NCBI RefSeq assembly: GCF_947253055.1
Contig: NZ_CAMXYE010000044.1
Coordinates: 1 to 11,694 of the forward strand
DNA length: 11,694 nucleotides
Direction: 5' to 3'
From: an uncultured Arcanobacterium sp.
Lineage (GTDB): Bacteria; Actinomycetota; Actinomycetes; Actinomycetales; Actinomycetaceae
Shown: positions 1-6,640 of the stretch, piece after piece
How positions within the stretch are numbered: the first letter of the stretch is position 1
Layout: each line of letters opens with the position of its first letter
Translations under genes and position numbers: made by a program
The notes under the pieces: generated by a model
The model's database searches: none
What the model was told of the DNA's origin: nothing
The model's input: only the letters and a program-made list of their open reading frames with translations

Positions 1-759
1 ATTGCAGCTGGCTGTACTCGGCCATTGGTATGGCCGGTAGAGGTGGCTCCGGATGTGCACGGCGATAGCGGGCTAGATGGGGTAGTACTGCCCGAGCCAG
101 CTCCGCTTGTAAATAAGCACGCAGTAGATTTGATTATCGACACCATAATGGCGCATGAGCCCGGGGAAATCACTTTAGTACCGACGGGGCCTTTGACTAA
201 TATCGCAATGGCCGTGCGGAAAGAGCCGGCAATCGTTGAGCGAGTAAAAGAAGTAGTTTTGATGGGCGGCGGTTATCATGTGGGTAATTGGTCGCCAGTA
301 GCTGAATTTAATATCAAGGTAGATCCGGAAGCAGCTCATATTGTATTTAATGAGCCGTGGGAAGTGCTGATGGTTGGTTTGGATTTGACCCATCAAGCAC
401 TGGCCACCGATGAAATAACGGCAAAGATTCGTGATCTTGGTGGGCCGGTTGCCGATTTCACCCTCGATCTTTTCAAGTTCTTCCGCAAGGCCTATAAGGA
501 TGCCCAAGGATTTGAATTCCCGCCGGTACACGATCCTTGTACCGTCGCTTACCTAATCGATCCGAACGTAATGGAAACTGTGCGGGTACCTATAGATGTG
601 GAACTGAAGGGTGATCTCACTGTGGGTATGACGGTGGCAGATTTCCGCGCTCCAGCTGGTCCGGACTGCCATACTCGCGCTGCTACTAAGCTAGATTTTG
701 ATATGTTCTGGGATATGGTAATCGATTCCATTGATCGCATCCAGCAGGATTTAGCATAA
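1..759 (+). CDS. Nucleoside hydrolase (inosine/uridine-preferring type), 5' end outside window
   Basis: Hydrolyses the N-glycosidic bond of ribonucleosides to give free base plus ribose in the cytoplasm. The frame is open from base 1 (I-A-A-G-C-T-R-P-L-V), so the gene begins upstream and the N-terminal DxDxxxDD calcium loop is not visible; 252 residues remain of a family that is usually 310-330. Visible family marks are PDVHGDSGLDG near residue 17, PTGPLTNIAMA near 61, MGGGYHVGNWSPVAEFN near 88 followed by DPEAA, and the late PPVHDP motif whose His (codon 177) and Asp (codon 178) match the catalytic His and Ca2+-ligand Asp of the family. The stop overlaps the next ATG by one base (TAATG), so translation is probably coupled to the permease. 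With permease, LacI regulator and ribokinase downstream, it resembles Corynebacterium glutamicum uriH. Preference for uridine rather than a purine nucleoside is inferred from context only. Confidence 0.93.
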   Translation: MAAGCTRPLVWPVEVAPDVHGDSGLDGVVLPEPAPLVNKHAVDLIIDTIMAHEPGEITLVPTGPLTNIAMAVRKEPAIVERVKEVVLMGGGYHVGNWSPVAEFNIKVDPEAAHIVFNEPWEVLMVGLDLTHQALATDEITAKIRDLGGPVADFTLDLFKFFRKAYKDAQGFEFPPVHDPCTVAYLIDPNVMETVRVPIDVELKGDLTVGMTVADFRAPAGPDCHTRAATKLDFDMFWDMVIDSIDRIQQDLA

Positions 760-2165
760 TGAATGCCAATACCAACACTAAAAAACGTTCCATAGTTGGA
801 ATAATGGTTGCGTTGCTCGCAGCGTGTTTTGCTTTCCAGCTCAACGCCTCTATGCTTTCGCCGGCTTTGGTGATTATGGAAAAAGAGCTGAACACTAATG
901 CAGCGACGATTGGTTTGACGCAAACCGTATTCTTTACGGCTGCTGCACTCTTTAGCCTATTCTTGCCTCGCTTGGGAGATATGATTGGACGGCGGAAACT
1001 GCTGAGTTCTATGTTGGCTTTGACCGCTGTCGGATGTTTAATTTCTGCTTTTGCCGGAGTTACCGGTTCGGTGGCGCTCCTCTTCGTTGGGCGTATTACC
1101 CAAGGTGTTGCTGGGCCCACGGTTCCGCTGTGTTTAATTATGCTGCGGGTCGCTGTGCCCGATCCGAAGCGCTACGGCACTCTGATGGGAATCATTGCAG
1201 CTGTAAATGGTGGCATTGCAGGTGTCGACGCAATTGCTGGCGGCTGGCTAGCCCAAAACTTTGGTTTCGAGGCCGTATTCTGGACCATGGCGGTAGTTGC
1301 AGTTATTGCCGTTGTTTTCGTCCACTTCTTGTGTGATGAATCCACGGTACCTAATCCAGAGCGTATGGATTGGCCGGGCACTATTACCCTAGTGATTGCG
1401 GTAGGCTCGCTATTGACGGCAGTTAATGAGATTGCCAAGTTGGCAGATGCGAACTGGATACTAGTAATCGTCCTGGCGCTGGTTTCTGCGGTATTTTTCG
1501 TCGCTTTCTGGAATCGGGAGAATAATGCCGCTGCGCCACTGGTCAGCACTAAGTATTTGCGTTCTCGGAGCACTTGGGCATTGTTAATGACCACTACTAT
1601 GACTATGACGGGAATTTTCGCCATTATGAATGGCATTATTCCATCTATTGCACAAAACGCTGAGTTTGGAGCCGGTATCGGAGCAGATGTCGTTTCGTTC
1701 TGGACTTTGACTCCTTATGCTTTAGCCGGTTTGGCAATGGGACCGATTGCTGGCACTTTAGCCGGTAAATATGGGTATCGCCTCGTGCTGCGCATTGGTT
1801 TAGTGGGGTCTTTAGCAGCGATTCTAGTTCTGGCACTCTTGATGACTAATATCAACGGCTGGATACTATTTGGAATCTCGCTATTTGCCGGCATCGCCTA
1901 TGCAGGGACGGTAAATATCGTCTTAAACGGCTTGGGAATTGTGCTCTCCCCAGAAGATAATCCAGGCTACTTGCCGGGATTAAATGCGGGTGCCTTTAAC
2001 CTAGGTGCGGGGATGTCTTTCGCAATTCTCTATGCGGTGATGACTTCCTTCGGGGGAGCGGCAGGAGGCCATCTTGCTGCGATTATTACCGGCGCTATTC
2101 TATTGGGTCTAGCTCTGCTCTCTTCGTTCCTGATTCCAAAACCGGGAGCGAAAGTAGCTGCATAA
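759..2165 (+). CDS. MFS permease, probable uridine/nucleoside importer (UriT-like)
   Basis: A 468-residue major facilitator superfamily protein of the inner membrane. Hydrophobic stretches fit about 14 helices, the first near residues 12-32 and the last near 442-461. The helix 2-3 loop carries a degenerate MFS motif A, LPRLGDMIGRRKLL (about residues 69-82). The ATG shares its A with the last base of the hydrolase stop codon, and an AGGA at 746-749 lies 9 bases upstream, so this start is well supported. Its overall look is of the drug:H+ antiporter-2 branch, but it sits in a nucleoside catabolic operon between a nucleoside hydrolase and a LacI/ribokinase pair. That is the arrangement of C. glutamicum uriT, so import of uridine or a related nucleoside (or ribose) is the better guess. 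Substrate is inference from neighbours; the MFS family assignment is certain. Confidence 0.88.
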   Translation: MNANTNTKKRSIVGIMVALLAACFAFQLNASMLSPALVIMEKELNTNAATIGLTQTVFFTAAALFSLFLPRLGDMIGRRKLLSSMLALTAVGCLISAFAGVTGSVALLFVGRITQGVAGPTVPLCLIMLRVAVPDPKRYGTLMGIIAAVNGGIAGVDAIAGGWLAQNFGFEAVFWTMAVVAVIAVVFVHFLCDESTVPNPERMDWPGTITLVIAVGSLLTAVNEIAKLADANWILVIVLALVSAVFFVAFWNRENNAAAPLVSTKYLRSRSTWALLMTTTMTMTGIFAIMNGIIPSIAQNAEFGAGIGADVVSFWTLTPYALAGLAMGPIAGTLAGKYGYRLVLRIGLVGSLAAILVLALLMTNINGWILFGISLFAGIAYAGTVNIVLNGLGIVLSPEDNPGYLPGLNAGAFNLGAGMSFAILYAVMTSFGGAAGGHLAAIITGAILLGLALLSSFLIPKPGAKVAA

Positions 2166-2191
2166 AAACTCAGAAAGTATAGCGAAAATAT

Positions 2192-2214
2192 CTGCAACAG
2201 GGATGTTGGGGCAG
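2192..2214 (+). promoter_or_regulatory. Small hairpin at the ribosome-binding site of the LacI gene
   Basis: In the 53-base gap between permease and LacI gene, CAACA (2195-2199) and TGTTG (2204-2208) form a 5-bp stem with a GGGA loop. An outer CTG/CAG pairing (2192-2194 with 2212-2214) reaches into the only Shine-Dalgarno-like sequence (AGG, 2213-2215), 4-5 bases before the ATG. It could dampen translation of the repressor relative to the transporter. The stem is short and may be chance. Confidence 0.25.
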
Positions 2215-2218
2215 GAAA

Positions 2219-3214
2219 ATGGGCGTCACGATTAGAGATATAGCTCAGGAATTGGATATCGATATCTCTACAGTTTCGCGTTGCCTCAACAATTCCCCGC
2301 AGGTATCGGAAAAAACGCGTATGAAGGTACTTTCTACTGCTCGTCACCTCGGCTATCGCCGCGATGCGCGCGCCCAAGCTTTACGCACTGGGAAAAGCGG
2401 CATAGTCGGGGTGGTGGTAGGAGATATCGTCAATCCATTTTTTGCCCAACTTGCCGATCAAATCGAGAAAAAGGCGCGTGCTCTCGATTTGCGGATTATG
2501 ATCTGTAATGGCGGGGAAGATCCGTTCAAACAGGAGCAAGCGGTAGCTGCTTTGCTGGAGCAACACGTAGATGGGTTGCTGTTGACTCCCGCTGGTTCAC
2601 CTACAAGTATCTTGCGTAGCTACGTAGCAGAAATTCCAACGGTGGCGATAGATCGCAGTCTGGATGTTGAAAACGTAGATACAGTTGTTGCAGATGATAC
2701 TCAAGCCATTACTGAGTTGATGCAGTATCTAAAAAACGGAGACTATACCTCCGCTGTGGTGATTTCAGGTCCGTATACCACTAGCACTGGCCGTATTCGC
2801 CAGCGTTTACTGCAGCAGGGATTGGGTGATATTGGGGTAAAAACTCGCACGGTCAATATCGCTTATCAGGAAGAATCGGGCGAAAAAGCCATAGCGGAAC
2901 TCATACAGGAAAGCATTCCAGATTTAGTGCTCTGCGCTGCGGGAGTGATTACCTTGGGCGTCATTGAAGGCTTGCGTAGCCGGGGAATACGAGTCGGAGT
3001 GGACGTAGATATTGTGAGCTTCGATCGCCTCGCTTGGCTCTCGGCTGCCATTCCTACTTTGATTACTATCGATACAAAAATCGCGGAAATGGCTGATTTG
3101 GGGATGCAGATCCTTCAACAACGAATAGCGGGGTATACGGGCGCTCCACTTATAAAAACTGTAACTTCTCAACTAGTACTACCGGAAACTAGTACTACCG
3201 GAAATAGTTGGTGA
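2219..3214 (+). CDS. LacI-family transcriptional repressor (UriR/RbsR-like)
   Basis: A 331-residue LacI/GalR repressor. The N-terminal helix-turn-helix (V-T-I-R-D-I-A at residues 3-9, then STVSRCLNN) is followed by the hinge helix (RAQALRTGKS) and a periplasmic-binding-protein-like sensor domain starting VGVVVGDIVNPFF. It should repress the nucleoside operon and release on binding a sugar or nucleoside; C. glutamicum UriR acts on cre-like palindromes. The operon promoter lies outside the window, and I found no clear CG-centred operator in the 53 bases upstream. No other in-frame ATG/GTG/TTG exists before a stop at 2180, so the start is fixed, with a weak SD. The C-terminus is odd: the normal LacI ending ...SQLVLPE is followed by T-S-T-T-G-N-S-W, encoded by the second copy of a 16-bp tandem repeat read in a shifted frame. 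The following ribokinase lies in the frame this protein would use without that extra copy. Confidence 0.93.
   Translation: MGVTIRDIAQELDIDISTVSRCLNNSPQVSEKTRMKVLSTARHLGYRRDARAQALRTGKSGIVGVVVGDIVNPFFAQLADQIEKKARALDLRIMICNGGEDPFKQEQAVAALLEQHVDGLLLTPAGSPTSILRSYVAEIPTVAIDRSLDVENVDTVVADDTQAITELMQYLKNGDYTSAVVISGPYTTSTGRIRQRLLQQGLGDIGVKTRTVNIAYQEESGEKAIAELIQESIPDLVLCAAGVITLGVIEGLRSRGIRVGVDVDIVSFDRLAWLSAAIPTLITIDTKIAEMADLGMQILQQRIAGYTGAPLIKTVTSQLVLPETSTTGNSW
3171..3204 (+). repeat. 16-bp tandem duplication at the LacI/ribokinase junction
   Basis: The unit AACTAGTACTACCGGA occurs at 3171-3186 and again at 3187-3202, and the periodicity continues for two more bases (to 3204). Sixteen is not a multiple of three, so the duplication shifts the frame by one. 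In the LacI frame, copy 1 spells L-V-L-P-E; in the ribokinase frame, copy 2 spells the same L-V-L-P-E. A short perfect tandem repeat of this kind is prone to slippage. Confidence 0.95.
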
Positions 3215-3245
3215 GCCGTTTCGGCAGCCAGCGAAGGGAAAAATC

Positions 3246-4214
3246 ATGAATATTGAAGAAACTAAAACTATTGCGCGGGAAGTACTCGCTCTGCTAGGTA
3301 ATCCTGTAGCGGTAGTTGGGTCAATTAATGCGGATTTAACTGTAGAAACTGCGCGCTTGCCGCGCCCGGGAGAGACCGTCCCCGGAGGCCCGCTGGCGAC
3401 TCTGCCGGGCGGAAAATCGGCTAATCAAGCGGTGACTTGTGCCCTGCTCGGCGCAAAAACTAGTTTTATTGGAGTGCTCGGAAGAGATGCACACGGTGAT
3501 TTACTCTATCAATCTTTGCGTAATGCCGGAGTGGATCTTTCGGGAACTGCGCGCGTAGACCATCCTACGGGTTCGACACTTATTACCGTAGATGCGCAAG
3601 GGGAAAATACCATCGTTTACTCGGCTGGAGCTAATGCTGCTTTGACGGGGGAGCAGGTGAGTGCGCAAGCAGAGGTGATTCAGAGTGCACGGGTACTAGG
3701 GCTGTGCTTAGAATCTCCGCTCGAGGCGGTGCAGGCGGCGGCACGTACCGCACATGCGGCAGGTGTAGAGGTGGTACTGAATTATTCGCCAATCACGACC
3801 GTTTCGGAGTCTTTATTAAAACTGGTCGATGTACTGATTGTAAATGAGCATGAATTGGCAGTTTTAACGGGTGGCCCAATCAATCCCGCCAACCACGAAG
3901 AATTGCAGGCCGCATTGGAAGGCCTCGGCTTTGAGCGTGCAGTTTTGACGCTCGGAGCGGAGGGGGCTTTAGTGCTGGAAAATGGTGCTTTTGTGGCCAT
4001 TCCAGCTTTCCCCATAACTGCCGTGGATACTACCGGCTCGGGAGATGCTTTTATGGGTTCTCTTTTAGCCGCCCTCGCAGCGGGTGAATCTCTCACGCGC
4101 GGAGCGTGCCTTGCTAGTGGAGTAGCGGCTTTAGCTGCCACTCGCATGGGGGCGCAGGCCTCTTATCAGCCTGCAGCAGTAGTCGCGGATTTCTTAAATA
4201 AACGGAGCTGCTAG
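3246..4214 (+). CDS. rbsK: Ribokinase (PfkB family)
   Basis: Phosphorylates D-ribose to ribose-5-phosphate with ATP, completing nucleoside salvage after hydrolysis. The 322-residue protein shows the ribokinase substrate motif VVGSINADL (residues 23-31), GGKSANQA (55-62), and the PfkB signature DTTGSGDAF with the anion-hole glycines and catalytic Asp at residue 267. The GSINAD motif lies about 13 residues further in than in E. coli RbsK because of a leader MNIEETKTIAREVLALLGNP. AAGGG (3234-3238) gives a usable SD 7 bases before the ATG, so separate translation is credible. The same frame is open upstream to 3177 and reads LVLPEIVGEPFRQPAKGKI into the Met, which looks like the natural end of a LacI protein: see the finding on a split fusion. 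The TAG stop overlaps the stop of the convergent exporter gene. C. glutamicum rbsK1 sits in the equivalent cluster. Confidence 0.93.
   Translation: MNIEETKTIAREVLALLGNPVAVVGSINADLTVETARLPRPGETVPGGPLATLPGGKSANQAVTCALLGAKTSFIGVLGRDAHGDLLYQSLRNAGVDLSGTARVDHPTGSTLITVDAQGENTIVYSAGANAALTGEQVSAQAEVIQSARVLGLCLESPLEAVQAAARTAHAAGVEVVLNYSPITTVSESLLKLVDVLIVNEHELAVLTGGPINPANHEELQAALEGLGFERAVLTLGAEGALVLENGAFVAIPAFPITAVDTTGSGDAFMGSLLAALAAGESLTRGACLASGVAALAATRMGAQASYQPAAVVADFLNKRSC
4211..4214. other. Overlapping convergent stop codons in the palindrome CTAG
   Basis: The ribokinase TAG is 4212-4214 and the exporter's TAG on the - strand is the complement of 4211-4213. The two genes therefore end on each other with no intergenic space, and any terminator must lie inside the opposing gene. 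Confidence 0.97.
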
Positions 4215-6070
4215 TTTCTCTGTACTCTAGATTCCTCCGCTATTCTTGCGGTGATTTCTTTTTTACTGGGAAGTCCTGCTAGCAGAATAATTCCCGCGAG
4301 GGAAAGCAGAGTGTAGAACCAGAAGAGACGGACGAATCCTTCATTTAGCCCAAGCTGGAATGCTGATTCTATCTGCGCGCGATTATTCTCGATATCTGCC
4401 AGATATTGAGAATGGGCAGCTGCAAAAGTCGATGGAATCGACCCCATTTTTTCCTGCATCTGCATTTCCTGTTTCGTAAATATATAATCAGCCAATTCTT
4501 TAGAGCGATCTACCACGTTGGTCACATCGGCTGTCTTGATTTTGTGCTGTAAAGATTCTGGTAAATCGCTCATTTCGAAGCTGGAAGGCATCGCTCCCGC
4601 CATTTTCTTTTCGGAATTTTCCGCTATTTTCCCTGAATTTTCTGCAGGCAGAGAATCTGCCGCCAGCGGAGAGCTAGTGGAATCGGTAGGCGTAGCGGAG
4701 CTAGATACTGCGGCGGCGGGTGGCATCGGCATCTCCGGGAGAGCAGCCATTACTTTTCCGGAAAGTCCGCCTAGAGCGGTGGCCAATAACCCAACTAGAA
4801 TTGCAGGAGCGAGCGTGATTCCGAGCGAGCGAATTAGTGAGAGGGTAGCTTGCCCCGAATTGGCGTCAGTTTCCGGCACTAGATGTAGTACTAAGTAGGT
4901 GAGCGGAGCTCCCATGAGGAATCCTAATCCGAGACCCATTACAAAAATAGAGATAGAAGTAGATAGAAGACCAGGATAAGGGCTTGCCCAGAAAATTAAC
5001 AGGAAGCCAGCGGCGGCGGCGATAGCGGTGCCTAATCCCAAAATTAAGCGCGGACCGAAGCGGTCGGTGAGACGCCCGCTGATAGGCGCTCCTATTGCAG
5101 AAGCAACGCCGATAATTATGGTCGGGTAACCACCGGCTCCAGCAGGTAAACGGAGAGAATTTTCGGCAAACTGTGGAATAAACATCACCGTCATCATTAA
5201 GATGCCGGAGAGGGCTCCGAAAAGCAAGGTGGTCGTCATATTTATGGTGGCGAAGTACTTAAAGTTAATAATGGGATCTTCGGCGCGATTTTCGGTAATC
5301 CAAAATGCTGGTATTAATATTAAAAATATTAGGAAACCGATCCAGACGTTTTTATCTTGTACAGAGGTAGCTATTTGCGTGAAATCCAGATTTTGGAAAG
5401 CCCAGAGCAGTGCAGTAATCATTATGACGAGGAAGAATATCCCCGGGAGATCCAGTTTGCGAGCCGAGTTTTCCAGTTTTTGGGGGAGTGCCCAAATTCC
5501 CAGCACCACCACGAGAAGTGCAATAGGTACATTGATGTAGAAAATCCACTGCCAATTTGCTTGCCCGGCAATATCTAAAATTAACGAACCAGCGGAGGCG
5601 CCAAAGACCGAAGCTACTCCATAGATCATTCCTACTAGTCCGAGTGCCATGCCGCGTTTAGCGGGTGGTACGGTGGTGCCGACGGCTGCAGTGGCCACCG
5701 GAACCATTCCGCCCCCGCCGATTGCTTGAATGGCGCGGGAAGTGAGTAGCAAGGGAAGAGAAGAAAAATCTTGGGCGAGCCCGCAGCCGAGTGAGCCGAT
5801 TCCAAATAGGCCAATCGCCAATACATATACTGGTTTCCGCCCAATAATATCGGCAATTTTTCCAATAACCGGAATAGCGGCGGCATAGGCCAGAGTGTAG
5901 ATAGTGAATATCCACACCCCCACTTTGTCATCTACTCCGAGGCCGTTTTGAATTACCGTCCGAGCCGGGTTCACTATCCCCATATCGAGTGCACCCATTC
6001 CGATGCCGGCAAGATAGAGCGCTAGTACTAAACCCCAGTGTTTCGGGGCAGTAAAATTTTCTGTATTCAT
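4211..6070 (-). CDS. DHA2-type (EmrB/QacA) 14-helix MFS exporter with long loop before the last helix
   Basis: A 619-residue inner-membrane proton-driven exporter, probably for drugs or other amphipathic compounds. The first helix spans about residues 13-31; motif A is GKIADIIGRK near 70-79, and the fifth helix region GLVGMIYGVASVFGASAGSL corresponds to the antiporter motif C area. Typical DHA2 proteins are 450-520 residues. The extra length is a loop of about 140 residues between helices 13 and 14 (residues 438-577, bases about 4340-4759). It begins with a Pro/Ala/Ser/Thr-rich low-complexity stretch (about 448-490) and continues as a Gln/Glu/Lys-rich, probably helical section ending just before the last helix (about 579-598). 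By QacA-like topology this loop would face outside. It is transcribed after the MarR gene across a 47-base gap, with no good SD before its ATG. Substrate is unknown. Confidence 0.9.
   Translation of the reverse strand: MNTENFTAPKHWGLVLALYLAGIGMGALDMGIVNPARTVIQNGLGVDDKVGVWIFTIYTLAYAAAIPVIGKIADIIGRKPVYVLAIGLFGIGSLGCGLAQDFSSLPLLLTSRAIQAIGGGGMVPVATAAVGTTVPPAKRGMALGLVGMIYGVASVFGASAGSLILDIAGQANWQWIFYINVPIALLVVVLGIWALPQKLENSARKLDLPGIFFLVIMITALLWAFQNLDFTQIATSVQDKNVWIGFLIFLILIPAFWITENRAEDPIINFKYFATINMTTTLLFGALSGILMMTVMFIPQFAENSLRLPAGAGGYPTIIIGVASAIGAPISGRLTDRFGPRLILGLGTAIAAAAGFLLIFWASPYPGLLSTSISIFVMGLGLGFLMGAPLTYLVLHLVPETDANSGQATLSLIRSLGITLAPAILVGLLATALGGLSGKVMAALPEMPMPPAAAVSSSATPTDSTSSPLAADSLPAENSGKIAENSEKKMAGAMPSSFEMSDLPESLQHKIKTADVTNVVDRSKELADYIFTKQEMQMQEKMGSIPSTFAAAHSQYLADIENNRAQIESAFQLGLNEGFVRLFWFYTLLSLAGIILLAGLPSKKEITARIAEESRVQRN
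4237..4264 (+). terminator. Weak candidate terminator for the nucleoside operon
   Basis: About 22 bases past the ribokinase stop, CCGC (4237-4240) and GCGG (4248-4251) can form a 4-bp stem with a 7-base loop, followed by a T-rich run (TTTCTTTTTT, 4255-4264). It lies inside the 3' end of the opposing exporter gene. The stem is short, so this is a candidate only. Confidence 0.22.
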
Positions 6071-6117
6071 GATTTTCTAATTTCTATAGTGCGATAAAAA
6101 TTAATTTTTGAAATGAA
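6071..6117 (-). promoter_or_regulatory. AT-rich marR-exporter gap with a perfect 14-bp palindrome
   Basis: The gap contains AAAAATTAATTTTT (6096-6109), a perfect palindrome. On the - strand a loose promoter-like pair (TTCAAA, 18 bases, TATAGA) precedes the exporter ATG. It could be an additional MarR operator or a weak internal promoter. Low-complexity AT sequence makes chance palindromes likely. Confidence 0.25.
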
Positions 6118-6603
6118 TTAGTCTTCGAAATGATAAGTGCGGGTAAGAGATCCCATAAACTCCTGCAACATGCTAGAGAAAGTAGCTAATTCTTCACTGG
6201 ATCTCTCTGCGAATAATCCCTTTAGACCTTCTTGCATCGGAGCAGTAAAATCGTGGCCGATTTTTCCACCACTTTCAGAGATGCGCAGCACTGTTTTGCG
6301 CCGGTCTTTCGAATCGGTTTCGCGGTATATGTAGCCGGATTCTACGAGTCTTTCAGTGAGATAAGTGACGGCGGCTCTCGTTAAATGTAATTGCTCGGCG
6401 AGTTCCGAAGGAGAGAGCGGGCGGTTAAGGAGTTCTGCTTGCCAAATTTGCAGCAGTGCTTCGCCGTCTTTACTGTGCATCCCCAGATTTGCCGCATAAT
6501 GGTTGATTAAATCGTGCGAGGTGAAAATGAGACGGTGTAACTCAAAGATGAGTTGGTTTAGTTCCGCAGAGTGGGCGGAATTAGCTGTGATATCCTTATC
6601 CAT
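6118..6603 (-). CDS. MarR-family transcriptional regulator
   Basis: A 161-residue winged-helix repressor of the MarR type. After an N-terminal helical dimerisation region, the HTH lies in LSPSELAEQLHLTRAAVTYLTERLVESG (about residues 78-106). It is followed by the wing with the family's D-x-x-D-R-R signature (ETDSKDRRKTVLRIS), then C-terminal dimer helices. It is the first gene of a two-gene unit with the DHA2 exporter. The classic arrangement is repression of itself and the pump until a lipophilic ligand or pump substrate binds. The ATG at 6603 has no SD, which fits a leaderless transcript from the promoter immediately upstream. Two palindromes overlap that promoter. The family is clear; the ligand cannot be told from sequence. 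Confidence 0.92.
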   Translation of the reverse strand: MDKDITANSAHSAELNQLIFELHRLIFTSHDLINHYAANLGMHSKDGEALLQIWQAELLNRPLSPSELAEQLHLTRAAVTYLTERLVESGYIYRETDSKDRRKTVLRISESGGKIGHDFTAPMQEGLKGLFAERSSEELATFSSMLQEFMGSLTRTYHFED

Positions 6604-6640
6604 GTAGTTAATTATATTAATAGTTAAGTTACTTAATCAA
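6604..6640 (-). promoter_or_regulatory. marR promoter (leaderless) with twin overlapping palindromes
   Basis: On the - strand: -35 TTGATT (6640-6635), an 18-base spacer, a perfect -10 TATAAT (6616-6611), then 7 bases to the ATG at 6603. Transcription should start at or next to the A of the ATG. Two 13-bp dyads lie across it: TTAAT-TAT-ATTAA (6608-6620) over the -10, and TTAAG-TTA-CTTAA (6624-6636) in the spacer, touching the -35. They are also a direct repeat of TAGTTAA (6605-6611 and 6621-6627) with a 16-base period. This is what an autoregulated MarR operator looks like. Confidence 0.7.

Noticed and set aside
25..27. TTG at 25 as the nucleoside hydrolase start
   Set aside because: The frame is open to base 1 and the upstream residues (A-A-G-C-T-R-P-L) match the family, so the gene is simply cut by the window edge.
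3215..3225. GCCG/CGGC hairpin right after the LacI stop as a terminator
   Set aside because: A 4-bp stem with no T-run; the ribokinase begins 31 bases later with its own SD, so termination here is unlikely.
4518..4898. 126-codon + strand reading frame inside the exporter
   Set aside because: It mirrors the low-complexity loop of the - strand gene, has no SD or family resemblance, and reads as a shadow.
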